From assembly GCA_020161665.1 (NCBI GenBank), contig JAIUPA010000043.1:62001-126000 (forward strand): a DNA stretch of 64,000 nucleotides, in the 5' to 3' direction. A program made the position numbers and the translations under genes. How positions within the stretch are numbered: position 1 is the stretch's first letter; each line of letters begins with the position of its first letter. Of the stretch, positions 6,706 through 14,594 are shown in pieces. Below the pieces are notes generated by a model. It had not been told where the DNA came from. It made no database searches and saw only the letters and a list, made by a program, of their open reading frames with translations. The stretch is from Pseudomonadota bacterium (GTDB lineage Bacteria > Pseudomonadota > Alphaproteobacteria > Rhizobiales > Rhizobiaceae).

Positions 6706-8760
6706 TCAATCGACTTTATCAGGAACAACCAGAATCTGGCCGGGCGTCAGCACATTCGGGCGCTTCTGCAGGGCCGGATTGACCTTGATGAGTTCGAGGA
6801 AACGGTCGCCATCACCGAAAACCTTTTCGGCAATCTTGCGCAGCGTATCGCCCTTGACGACGGTGTAGGTGCCGGTCGTGGCGGCGGCTGCACCTTCTTC
6901 CTCGGCGGCATCCTCGGCCTTCTGCTGGGCTTCGGCGGCAGCCGCTTCCTCGCGGGCCTTCTTGCGCTGCACTTCGCTGTTGGCCAGTTCCTCGGGCGAA
7001 AGATCGGGCAGACCGTTCTTGATCTTTTCCTCGATCTTCGGAATTTCGGCCAGTTCCGGCTTCAGCGTCAGCGCGCGGTTCCACTGGAAGCCGGCTTCCA
7101 GCTTGCGGCCCACGCGCCAGTAGGCATCGCCCAGATGGTCGTTGATCGTTGCATCGCCCGCTTTCAACGAAGAGGCGCGCTCAAGCTCAACCGCCGCCTC
7201 ATCGAAGCGGCCCAGACGATAATAGGCCCAGCCAAGCGAATCGACGATATAGCCATCATCCGGGCGCAACTCGACCGCCTTGCGGATCATTTCCAGACCC
7301 TTGTCGAGGTTCTTGTTCATATCGACCCAGGAATAGCCGAGATAGTTTAGAACCTGCGGCTGGTCGGGGTTGAGTTCCAGCGCCTTGACGAAGTTCGGCT
7401 CGGCCTTGTCCCACTGCTTTAGGCGTTCATAGGCAATGCCGCGCTGGAAGAAGATGGACCAGTTGATCGGTTTGGCATTGTTGCCGATGACCGCGACGGC
7501 GCGATCATAATTCTCCGCCATCGCCTGATAATCCTTGGCGTCGGAAAGCACGCTGCCATAGGAAAGGTAGCTGCGCAGATCGCTCGGATCAGCCTCGATC
7601 AACTGCTTCAGGTGCTGGCGCGCATCGGTCACGTCGCCGGTCTGGGCCAGGGCAAGGCCCAGCTGCAGTTCGGAAATGCGGCGCATCGGCGAATCCGCCG
7701 GAACCTTGCGATAAAAATCGATGGCATCCTTCGGGCGCTCCAGACCTTCGGCAATACCGCCGAGAAGGATCAGCGTGTCGGCGCTTTGCGGGTCAAGCGA
7801 ATGGGCCAGACGCAGGTAAAGCCCGACAATATCCTCGGCTCCCGGACGGTTGAGCGCGCCACCCAGCGAGAAGAGAACGCCACCGGCCCCTTCGGTCGCG
7901 GTTGCGATCTGCTGCTTCTGCGGCTCGTCCTTTTCGATGGCGGCCCTGAGCGCTTTCAGCGGCGGATAATTGGTGAGCACCGCTTCACCGGCCGAAACGC
8001 TGTCGAGCGCCTTCTGCTTGTTGCCGTCGCCAGCCTCAAGCCGCGCCAGCGCCATCACGGCGCGCGTAAACGTATCAGGCGCCGTGCCGGCACCATCGCG
8101 ATCCGTCACGGCTGCGGAGAGGAAACGGCGCGCCTTGGCGTGGTCGCCGGAAAGAATGGCAATCGCCCCGGCATTGTAATTGGTGAAGATGCCGTACCAC
8201 TCCGGCCCCTTCATCTTTTCCAGCATGGTCACGGCGTCTGCGCCCTTGCCCGCACCGGCTTTCGCCCAGGCCACCAGAAGTGCATTGGTCAGGCGGTCGA
8301 GATCGTTCGGCCCCTCATATTTCAGAAGCGTTTCAGCCGTCGCGTAATCGGCGCGGCGAATGGCATCCGTGGCGCGGACAATATTGGTGATGCGCTGGAA
8401 GGACTCGTCGTTCTTCAGCTCTTCGGCAAGCTTGGCGCCTTCCTCGAACTCGCCGCTCATCAACAGCGCATACATCAGCCGTTCGCGGATCTCGACATGG
8501 CCCGGCTCGAAGGACAGCGCCTTCTTGTAAAGCGCCGCAGCCGTTGGGTAATCCTTGTCCGTATCAGCATTTCCCGCTGCCAGCAGCGCACCGGAAAAGC
8601 TGGTGACACTATCCACGGAGAAGGGAACCTCAGCGGCAGGAGCCTCGGGCTTGGCCTCTTCAGCGCTGGCGGGCAGGCTGGTGAAGCACAACAAGACGGC
8701 AAGCGCCGTCCCGGAGACGAAGCGAAGGGCAAAACTTTGCCGCATGGACAGGCCTTTCAT
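6706..8760 (-). CDS. Periplasmic TPR-repeat protein with C-terminal LysM domain (684 aa)
   Basis: A signal peptide (MRQSFALRFVSGTALAVLLCFTSLPASA) precedes about 540 residues of tetratricopeptide-type helix pairs, for example LGYSWVDMNKNLDKGLEMIRKAVELRPDDGYIVDSLGWAYYRLGRFDEAAVELERA (seen in segments). A charged Glu/Ala-rich linker (about 590-625) leads to a LysM domain at the very end (YTVVKGDTLRKIAEKVFGDG, then PGQILVVP). It should be an envelope scaffold that touches peptidoglycan. ATG 8760 and ATG 8745 are both possible; 8745 has AAAGG seven bases upstream. The position between ispB and ispE is conserved in my memory of rhizobial genomes, but no function is established. Confidence 0.8.
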   Translation of the reverse strand: MKGLSMRQSFALRFVSGTALAVLLCFTSLPASAEEAKPEAPAAEVPFSVDSVTSFSGALLAAGNADTDKDYPTAAALYKKALSFEPGHVEIRERLMYALLMSGEFEEGAKLAEELKNDESFQRITNIVRATDAIRRADYATAETLLKYEGPNDLDRLTNALLVAWAKAGAGKGADAVTMLEKMKGPEWYGIFTNYNAGAIAILSGDHAKARRFLSAAVTDRDGAGTAPDTFTRAVMALARLEAGDGNKQKALDSVSAGEAVLTNYPPLKALRAAIEKDEPQKQQIATATEGAGGVLFSLGGALNRPGAEDIVGLYLRLAHSLDPQSADTLILLGGIAEGLERPKDAIDFYRKVPADSPMRRISELQLGLALAQTGDVTDARQHLKQLIEADPSDLRSYLSYGSVLSDAKDYQAMAENYDRAVAVIGNNAKPINWSIFFQRGIAYERLKQWDKAEPNFVKALELNPDQPQVLNYLGYSWVDMNKNLDKGLEMIRKAVELRPDDGYIVDSLGWAYYRLGRFDEAAVELERASSLKAGDATINDHLGDAYWRVGRKLEAGFQWNRALTLKPELAEIPKIEEKIKNGLPDLSPEELANSEVQRKKAREEAAAAEAQQKAEDAAEEEGAAAATTGTYTVVKGDTLRKIAEKVFGDGDRFLELIKVNPALQKRPNVLTPGQILVVPDKVD

Positions 8761-8863
8761 ACAATACACCGACAATGCCGGACGGAGCGGGAGTGAAAAT
8801 CCGCCGACGAGTCATTCACGCGCAGAATGGCTTTTTTGCAGCAGGGGAGCAAGAAAATCCCGA

Positions 8864-9880
8864 TCAGTTCACGCGGCTGATGCAGAAGTCGATCACTTCC
8901 ATCAGGGCGTTCTTGTGCGGGCCATCCGGAAGCGGTGCCAGCGCATCACGGGCCATGGCACCATAATGCTCGGCACGTGCGATGGTGTCCGTCAGACCGC
9001 CATATTTGGTGATCAGGCCGAGTGCCTTTTCAAGGTTCGCGTCACTCGAATCTCCCTGCTCGATGGCCTTGCGCCAGAAGGCACGTTCATCATCCGTGCC
9101 GCGCCGCCAGGAAAGGATGACCGGCAGCGTGATCTTGCCTTCGCGGAAGTCGTCGCCGACATTCTTGCCCAGATCGACAGCCTTGCCGCCGTAATCGAGA
9201 ACGTCATCGACCAGCTGGAAGGCCAGACCCAGGTTCATGCCATAGGATTTCAGCGCATTGCGGGTCGAGCGGTCGGTTCCGGCAATGATCGGCCCCACTT
9301 CGGCGGCAGCGGCAAAGAGCGCCGCCGTCTTGGCGCGAATCACCGAAAGATAATCGTCCTCGGTCGTTTCCATCTTCTTGGCGACGGAAAGCTGCAGCAC
9401 CTCGCCTTCGGCAATCACCGCCGAGGCCGTGGACAGAACGTCGAGCGCATCGAGCGAGCCGACTTCGACCATCATGCGGAACGACTGGCCCAGCAGGAAG
9501 TCACCGACGAGCACGCTGGCCTGATTGCCCCAGATGGTGCGGGCCGTGGACTTGCCGCGGCGCAGGTCGCTTTCATCCACCACGTCATCATGCAGAAGCG
9601 TGGCCGTGTGCAGGAACTCCACGCTGGTGGCGAGTTTGATGTGACCTTCGCCCTCGTAACCGAACATGGCGGCGGAGGCGAGTGTCAGCATCGGGCGCAG
9701 GCGCTTGCCCCCCGACGAGATGAGATGGTTTGCCACTTCGGGGATCATCTGCACATCGGAACCGGCTTTCGATAGGATAAGCTGGTTGACGCGCTCCATG
9801 TCGGGACGTGTCAGATCGACGAGCGGCTTGACCGAAGCCTGTTTATTTTTGCCTTCTTCAAGCGGTATGACGACGCCCAC
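8864..9880 (-). CDS. ispB: Polyprenyl (octa/decaprenyl) diphosphate synthase (338 aa)
   Basis: Trans-prenyltransferase that builds the long isoprenoid tail of ubiquinone. Both Asp-rich motifs are present: DDVVDESD at 98-105 and DDVLD at 225-229, with SGGKRLRPML (55-64) and the GKNVGDDFREGKITLPVI segment. Chain length (C40 or C50) cannot be read reliably; Q-10 is usual in this order. The start codon is GTG 9880 with AGGAG about 8-12 bases upstream. It is the first gene of the minus-strand unit ispB-TPR-ispE-moaB, with an 88- to 103-base gap to the TPR gene. The UbiA-type prenyltransferase at 26.1 kb would use its product. Confidence 0.93.
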   Translation of the reverse strand: MGVVIPLEEGKNKQASVKPLVDLTRPDMERVNQLILSKAGSDVQMIPEVANHLISSGGKRLRPMLTLASAAMFGYEGEGHIKLATSVEFLHTATLLHDDVVDESDLRRGKSTARTIWGNQASVLVGDFLLGQSFRMMVEVGSLDALDVLSTASAVIAEGEVLQLSVAKKMETTEDDYLSVIRAKTAALFAAAAEVGPIIAGTDRSTRNALKSYGMNLGLAFQLVDDVLDYGGKAVDLGKNVGDDFREGKITLPVILSWRRGTDDERAFWRKAIEQGDSSDANLEKALGLITKYGGLTDTIARAEHYGAMARDALAPLPDGPHKNALMEVIDFCISRVN

Positions 9881-9983
9881 GAGACCGGACTCCTGTTTAC
9901 TAACTGCTTATAAGATAAAAAGTGGCCGGGGGCGGGGCAAGTGTGAATCGTTTAGATGCGGCAATTTAGAAGGAAAGACTGAA

Positions 9984-10205
9984 ATGAAGGAACTGATCCG
10001 CACCAATGATGCCGTCATACTTTCCTTTGCTGAAAGCCTTTTGAAGGATGCGGGAATTTTGACGATGGTGGCCGATCAGTCGATGAGCGTTCTGGAAGGA
10101 TCGCTCGGCCTTTTGCCGCGCCGTCTGCTGGTGGAGGGCGATCGGGCCGAGGAGGCGCGGCTGATTCTCCAAGATGCCGGTCTGGATGCGGAGCTTCTTG
10201 CGTGA
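9984..10205 (+). CDS. DUF2007 family small protein (73 aa)
   Basis: Small cytosolic protein with the DUF2007 pattern: MKELIRTNDAVILSFAESLLKDAGI, then a putative signal-transducing PII-like half (SMSVLEGSLGLLPRRLLV, then EEARLILQDAGLDAELL). The beta-alpha-beta shape suggests a ligand- or protein-binding module, but the function is unknown. Start ATG 9984 has AAGGAA upstream. Its stop overlaps the GTG start of the following methyltransferase (10202-10205), so the two are translationally coupled, an arrangement that suggests a shared role in RNA modification. Confidence 0.85.
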   Translation: MKELIRTNDAVILSFAESLLKDAGILTMVADQSMSVLEGSLGLLPRRLLVEGDRAEEARLILQDAGLDAELLA

Positions 10206-10978
10206 CGATTATCGAAACCATTGATGCCTTCCACCGGGGCGCCTTCCATCTGGTGCAGCCAAAGGGCCGGGGGCACCGCGCCGGCATGGATGCCATGATG
10301 CTGGCTTCTCTGGTTGATGCCGAAGGGCCGGTGCGCGTTGCCGATCTGGGGGCCGGTGCCGGGGCTGCTGGTCTGGCCGTCGCCGCCCGCGTGCCGCAAG
10401 CGATGGTGACGCTTTACGAACGCGCTGAAGAAATGGCCGAATACGCCCGCAAAAGCCTGAACCTTACCGAAAATGCGCATCTTAAGGGGCGCGTGAATGT
10501 CATCGTCGCCGACGTGACGCTGAAGGGTGACGCCCGCCGCGCCGCCGGTCTGGATGATGATGCCTTCGATCACGTCATCATGAATCCGCCGTTTAATGAT
10601 CATCAGGATCGCCGCACGCCCGATGCGCTGAAGGCCGAGGCCCATGCGATGACGCAAGGTCTGTTCGAGGATTGGGTACGCACCGCAGGCGCCATTCTGA
10701 AGCCCGGCGGCCAGCTTTCGCTGATTGCCCGCCCGCAATCGATGGCCGAAATCATCGCCGCGTGTGGTCGCCGTTTCGGCGGGCTGGAACTGACGCCGAT
10801 CTATCCGCGCGCCGGGGAAAGTGCCGTGCGCCTGCTTGCAACCGCCATCAAGGGCTCACGCGCAAGGCTCAACCTTCGCCCCGGCCTCGTCATGCATGAC
10901 GGCGAGGCCCATGCCTTCACGCCCTTTGTCGATGATCTGAACAATGGCCGCGCGGTTTTGAAGCGCACGGGCCGGTGA
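10202..10978 (+). CDS. TrmN6-like tRNA1(Val) adenine-N6 methyltransferase (258 aa)
   Basis: Class I SAM-dependent N6-adenine methyltransferase. The SAM-binding loop is DLGAGAG (48-54) and the catalytic motif is NPPF (128-131), typical of enzymes that methylate the exocyclic amine of adenine. The N-terminal HLVQPKGRGHRAGMDAMML matches the YfiC/TrmN6 group that modifies A37 of tRNA1(Val). The start is GTG 10202, inside the stop region of the DUF2007 gene. Substrate is inferred from family only. Confidence 0.85.
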   Translation: MTIIETIDAFHRGAFHLVQPKGRGHRAGMDAMMLASLVDAEGPVRVADLGAGAGAAGLAVAARVPQAMVTLYERAEEMAEYARKSLNLTENAHLKGRVNVIVADVTLKGDARRAAGLDDDAFDHVIMNPPFNDHQDRRTPDALKAEAHAMTQGLFEDWVRTAGAILKPGGQLSLIARPQSMAEIIAACGRRFGGLELTPIYPRAGESAVRLLATAIKGSRARLNLRPGLVMHDGEAHAFTPFVDDLNNGRAVLKRTGR

Positions 10979-11069
10979 GCTTGCCTCCCATTCCCGGCAT
11001 TTTCTGCGCCGCCCATTGTGATTTTTCCGTCAGACCATACATGGAAAGCCTGAGATAAAGGGTCGAGCC

Positions 11070-11930
11070 ATGAAAGACTTCCTGAAGAACCTCCTGCCCA
11101 AGCGCTTCCGCAAGGACAATACCATCATCCCCGTTGTGCGTCTTTCCGGTGCCATCATGGCAGGCGGCAATGCGCTGCGCCCGGCGCTCAATCTGGCCGG
11201 TGTCGCGACGGTTCTGGACAAGGCCTTTTCCATGAAGAAGGCCCCGGCGGTGGCGATCCTGATCAATTCGCCGGGCGGCTCGCCCGTGCAGGCGCGCCAG
11301 ATTTACACCCGCATCCGCCAGTTGGCCGCCGAAAAACACAAGAAGGTCTTCGTCTTCGTGGAAGATGTCGCCGCCTCCGGTGGCTACATGATCGCGCTGG
11401 CCGGTGATGAAATCATCGCCGATCCCACCTCGATTGTCGGCTCCATCGGCGTCATTTCCGGCGGTTTCGGCTTCCCTGAACTGTTGAAGAAGATCGGCGT
11501 CGAGCGCCGCGTCTATACGTCTGGCGAAAACAAGTCGGTGCTTGATCCCTTCCAGCCGGAAAAGGCGAGCGATGTGGAGCACCTGAAGGCGCTGCAGGCT
11601 GAAGTGCACGGCGTCTTTATCGATATGGTGAAATCGCGTCGCGGCAGCCGTCTGGTGGACAATCCCGATCTCTTCTCCGGTCTGTTCTGGACGGGTGCGA
11701 AGGGCGTCGAGTTGGGCCTTGTTGACGGGCTCGGTGATCTGTCGACCACCTTGAAGGAACGCTACGGCAAGGATGTGAAGCTTCTTCCCGTCTTTGCGGG
11801 CCGCGGCCTTTTCGGTCGCCGCCAGCCGGGCATCGCCACGCACGGCGCGGAACGGATCGCCGCAGCCGCCGCGACTGGTCTTGCGCAAGCCGCCGAAGAA
11901 AGGGCATTGTGGGCGCGCTTCGGACTTTGA
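11070..11930 (+). CDS. S49 family serine peptidase, SppA/SohB-like (286 aa)
   Basis: Short single-domain signal-peptide-peptidase-like protease with a Ser/Lys dyad. The nucleophile is Ser103 in VAASGGYM, and the general base is probably Lys155 in SGENKSVLDPF. LINSPGGSP (65-72) forms the oxyanion/substrate strand. No clear N-terminal membrane helix is seen, unlike SppA, so it may be cytoplasmic or membrane-associated through a partner. A 63-residue membrane protein is encoded 13 bases downstream in the same direction. Confidence 0.87.
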   Translation: MKDFLKNLLPKRFRKDNTIIPVVRLSGAIMAGGNALRPALNLAGVATVLDKAFSMKKAPAVAILINSPGGSPVQARQIYTRIRQLAAEKHKKVFVFVEDVAASGGYMIALAGDEIIADPTSIVGSIGVISGGFGFPELLKKIGVERRVYTSGENKSVLDPFQPEKASDVEHLKALQAEVHGVFIDMVKSRRGSRLVDNPDLFSGLFWTGAKGVELGLVDGLGDLSTTLKERYGKDVKLLPVFAGRGLFGRRQPGIATHGAERIAAAAATGLAQAAEERALWARFGL

Positions 11931-11943
11931 AAGCGAACGGGAA

Positions 11944-12135
11944 ATGACGCGCATACTCTTTTTTATCGCCGCTGCGGCGGCGGTCTGGTGGTTCTACAAG
12001 CGCTTTACGGCAGATGCCGCGAAGCTTTCGAAAAAGCACAAGCGCAAGATGCGCGAACACCGCAACAAGGCGCATGGAACGCTGGTCAAGGATGAAAAGA
12101 CCGGCGAATACCATGTGAAGCACGACGAGGAATAA
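11944..12135 (+). CDS. Small single-span membrane protein (63 aa)
   Basis: MTRILFFIAAAAAVWWFYKRF is one membrane helix (about residues 3-18), followed by a very basic cytoplasmic tail (KLSKKHKRKMREHRNKAHG) and a short acidic end (DEKTGEYHVKHDEE). Start ATG 11944 with GGGAA just upstream. It lies 13 bases after the S49 peptidase, so it is probably co-transcribed; a membrane tether or adaptor for the peptidase is a guess. I recall similar small proteins next to this peptidase in rhizobia but know no function. Confidence 0.7.
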   Translation: MTRILFFIAAAAAVWWFYKRFTADAAKLSKKHKRKMREHRNKAHGTLVKDEKTGEYHVKHDEE

Positions 12136-12155
12136 TCGCGCCCGGGAGGCAGACG

Positions 12156-12539
12156 ATGCTCGATCATATCGGTTTTCCGGTTTCGGATTTTGCCCGCTCC
12201 GTTGCCTTTTATGACGCGGTACTGGCTCCGCTTGGCGCGCGCCGCATCATGGAGGTGACGGCAGAAATGACCGGCGGTGCCGCCCATGCGGGCTATGGTG
12301 TGCAAAAGCCGGATTTCTGGATCGGCACGGGCGATGCCCTGAAAGGCCGTTTGCATGTGGCCTTTAGCGCTGAAAGCCGTGCGGCGGTGGACGCCTTTTA
12401 TGCCGCCGCGATGGCGGCAGGCGCAACGGACAATGGTCCGCCGGGTCTTCGCCCCCACTATCACCCGAATTATTACGGCGCCTTCGTGCTGGACCCGGAT
12501 GGCCATAATATCGAGGCCGTCTGCCACAGGCCGGAATAG
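12156..12539 (+). CDS. VOC (glyoxalase/dioxygenase fold) family protein (127 aa)
   Basis: One vicinal-oxygen-chelate domain. MLDHIGFPVSDFARSVAFYDAVLAPLG is the first beta-alpha-beta module with its His ligand. HPNYYGAFVLDPDGHNIEAVCH is the end of the second module with the typical DPDGHNIE ending that supplies a Glu ligand. It probably binds a divalent metal and acts on a small metabolite; the reaction cannot be predicted. Start ATG 12156 with GGGAGG upstream. It follows the 63-aa protein by 20 bases. Confidence 0.88.
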   Translation: MLDHIGFPVSDFARSVAFYDAVLAPLGARRIMEVTAEMTGGAAHAGYGVQKPDFWIGTGDALKGRLHVAFSAESRAAVDAFYAAAMAAGATDNGPPGLRPHYHPNYYGAFVLDPDGHNIEAVCHRPE

Positions 12540-12620
12540 GCTGTTCAGCCTATTTTGCTTGACCCCCGCGCTTTCGCGTGGCACTCGTCCCGGCACGAAA
12601 TGACTTGCCGGACTTGATCG

Positions 12621-13610
12621 ATGACCGCGACCGAAATTGCCCCGCACATGAACCCGAAGCGCTCCTTTCAGGGGCTGATCCTGACGCTCCAGACCTACTG
12701 GGCGGACAAGGGCTGCGCCATTCTGCAGCCCTATGACATGGAAGTGGGTGCGGGCACGTTCCATCCGGCCACGACGCTGCGTGCCCTGGGGCCGAAGCCT
12801 TGGCGCGCTGCCTATGTGCAGCCGTCGCGCCGCCCGTCCGATGGTCGCTATGGCGAAAACCCCAACCGCTTGCAGCACTATTACCAGTATCAGGTCATCC
12901 TGAAGCCCAACCCGTCGAACCTGCAGGAGCTTTATCTCGGCTCGCTGAAGGCAATCGGCCTTGATCCGCTCGTCCATGACATCCGCTTTGTCGAAGACGA
13001 CTGGGAAAGCCCGACGCTGGGCGCCTGGGGTCTGGGCTGGGAATGCTGGTGCGATGGCATGGAAGTCTCGCAGTTCACCTATTTCCAGCAGGTCTGTGGC
13101 ATTGAATGCGCGCCGGTGGCTGGCGAGCTGACCTATGGTCTGGAACGCCTTGCCATGTATGTGCAGGGCGTCGACAACGTCTATGACCTGAACTTCAACG
13201 GTCGCGATGGCGACGAGAAGATCACCTATGGCGACGTTTTCCTGCAGGCCGAGCAGGAATATTCCCGCCATAACTTCGAATTCGCCAATACCGAGATGCT
13301 GCATCGCCACTTCATCGATGCGGAAAAGGAATGCCAGGCGCTGCTCGCAGCCGGTGCTCCGGGGGATGCTGGCGGTCTGCACCAAGAGGCGGGGAGCGCC
13401 GCGGGCGCGACGGGGATGCTTCATAAGTGCGTTTTTCCGGCCTATGACCAGTGCATCAAGGCCAGCCACGTCTTCAACCTGCTCGATGCGCGCGGCGTGA
13501 TTTCGGTGACGGAACGCCAGAGCTACATCCTGCGCGTTCGCACGCTGGCCAAGGCCTGCGGCGAAGCCTTCCTGCTGACCGAAGCCGGCGGCGCTTCCAA
13601 GTCGGCTTAA
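12621..13610 (+). CDS. glyQ: Glycyl-tRNA synthetase alpha subunit (329 aa)
   Basis: Catalytic subunit of the heterotetrameric class II glycyl-tRNA synthetase. [47 protein letters not shown] and the [17 protein letters not shown] segment are near-invariant family blocks. Residues about 245-263 ([18 protein letters not shown]) look like an extra Gly/Ala-rich stretch compared with homologues I remember, just before [17 protein letters not shown]. The beta subunit gene glyS is 4.5 kb downstream, with lemA, an aroA-like gene and DUF2207 between. Start ATG 12621 lacks a clear ribosome site. Confidence 0.94.
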   Translation: MTATEIAPHMNPKRSFQGLILTLQTYWADKGCAILQPYDMEVGAGTFHPATTLRALGPKPWRAAYVQPSRRPSDGRYGENPNRLQHYYQYQVILKPNPSNLQELYLGSLKAIGLDPLVHDIRFVEDDWESPTLGAWGLGWECWCDGMEVSQFTYFQQVCGIECAPVAGELTYGLERLAMYVQGVDNVYDLNFNGRDGDEKITYGDVFLQAEQEYSRHNFEFANTEMLHRHFIDAEKECQALLAAGAPGDAGGLHQEAGSAAGATGMLHKCVFPAYDQCIKASHVFNLLDARGVISVTERQSYILRVRTLAKACGEAFLLTEAGGASKSA

Positions 13611-13636
13611 AAACCTCCTATTCGGACTGCTCAAAT

Positions 13637-13741
13637 AGAGCATTTCCGGTGAACACCAGATCACCGGAAATGCTCTATCTCCTTGTTTTAACGCAGTCCA
13701 AACGCAAAACCGCTGACGCACTTTTGCTGGACGTGCTCTAG
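13637..13741. repeat. Intergenic repeat with a perfect 16-bp-stem hairpin
   Basis: AGAGCATTTCCGGTGA (13637-13652) pairs perfectly with its reverse complement at 13661-13676 around an 8-base loop. It is followed by CAAACGCAAAACCGCTGACG and ACTTTTGCTGGACGTGCTCT, a pattern I remember as a common intergenic repeat in Rhizobiales. A second, partial copy lies at 13882-13934. The hairpin could end glyQ transcripts although it lacks a T tract. Confidence 0.7.
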
Positions 13742-13763
13742 GTCGCAAACGTCTCTCTTCGTC

Positions 13764-13786
13764 ATGGTCGGGCTTGACCCGACCAT
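13764..13786. repeat. Hairpin repeat A, single copy
   Basis: ATGGTCGGG and CCCGACCAT form a perfect 9-bp stem around CTTGA. The same 23-base element recurs at 20335, 24915 and 36705; only here does it lack its companion (ATCCTCGGG type). Confidence 0.8.
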
Positions 13787-13881
13787 CCAGAAGGCCGTGA
13801 AATGATGGTTCCTCAGGTCTGGCTCGAGAATGACGGAAGTGGGGAGGCAAAATTTGTCATCCTCCTTCTATCCGTTTGTTT

Positions 13882-13934
13882 TGCAGCCTTTCCGGACGCA
13901 AAACCGCTATACACTTTTGCAGGAAATGCTCTAA
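13882..13934. repeat. Partial copy of the GCATTTCC/GCAAAACCGC repeat
   Basis: CCGGACGCAAAACCGCTATA then CACTTTTGCAGGAAATGCTC matches the right half of the repeat at 13637-13741 with a few changes. It ends about 33 bases before the lemA start codon, so lemA expression must start in or read through repeat DNA. Confidence 0.65.
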
Positions 13935-13966
13935 TCTCCGGCAAAATTCAGCCGGAGGATTCTTCC

Positions 13967-14521
13967 TTGACGACCTATATCCTGCTCGCCGTCACCGCCA
14001 TCGCGCTCTATGGCATCATGGCTTACAACAGTCTTGTGAAGTGGCGTCACATGACGGAAGAGGCGTGGTCCGGCATTGATGTGCAGCTGAAGCGCCGCGC
14101 CGACATGATCCCGAACCTTGTGGAAACCGTGAAGGGTTACGCCTCGCATGAGCGCGAAACGCTCGAAGCGGTCGTTGCCGCCCGCAACAAGGCGGTCGCC
14201 GTTCCGGCGGGTGATATCGAAGGTCGCGCGGTGGCCGAAGGCGCGCTCGGTCAGGCGCTCGGAAAGCTCTTTGCGCTGTCGGAAGCCTATCCGGACCTCA
14301 AGGCCAACGAGAACTTCCTCGATCTGCAGAACTCCATCGAAGCCATCGAAAACGATCTGCAGATGTCGCGCCGCTATTATAACGGCGCTGCCCGCGACTA
14401 TAACGTCAAGGTGGAAAGCTTCCCGTCCAATCTGGTGGCCAATCAGTTTGGCTTCACCAAGGCGGGCTATTTCGAAATCGCCGATCCGGCGGACCGCGCC
14501 GTGCCGACGGTGAAGTTCTAA
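13967..14521 (+). CDS. lemA: LemA family protein (184 aa)
   Basis: One N-terminal membrane helix (TTYILLAVTAIALYGIMAYN), then the LemA four-helix domain (NSLVKWRHMTEEAWSGIDVQLKRR in two parts, DMIPNLVETVKGYASHE, ENDLQMSRRYYNGAARDYN, ending in PTVKF). Role unknown; LemA proteins commonly occur with TPM or DUF2207 membrane proteins. I set the start at TTG 13967 because CCGGAGGA lies 7 bases upstream and the protein then begins directly with its membrane helix. The in-frame extension back to 13802 would translate the repeat DNA. DUF2207 is 1.3 kb downstream, separated by the aroA-like gene. Confidence 0.88.
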   Translation: MTTYILLAVTAIALYGIMAYNSLVKWRHMTEEAWSGIDVQLKRRADMIPNLVETVKGYASHERETLEAVVAARNKAVAVPAGDIEGRAVAEGALGQALGKLFALSEAYPDLKANENFLDLQNSIEAIENDLQMSRRYYNGAARDYNVKVESFPSNLVANQFGFTKAGYFEIADPADRAVPTVKF

Positions 14522-14594
14522 AAGCAATTCCAGTGAAAGTGGGAACCGGCTTCGCCTTTGAAACGGGCATGCCGGTTATCTCTGAAAGCAAAAC

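Noticed and set aside
11994..13850. 618-codon minus-strand open frame across the VOC and glyQ genes
   Set aside because: It covers two well-supported genes and an intergenic repeat region and has no recognisable domain.
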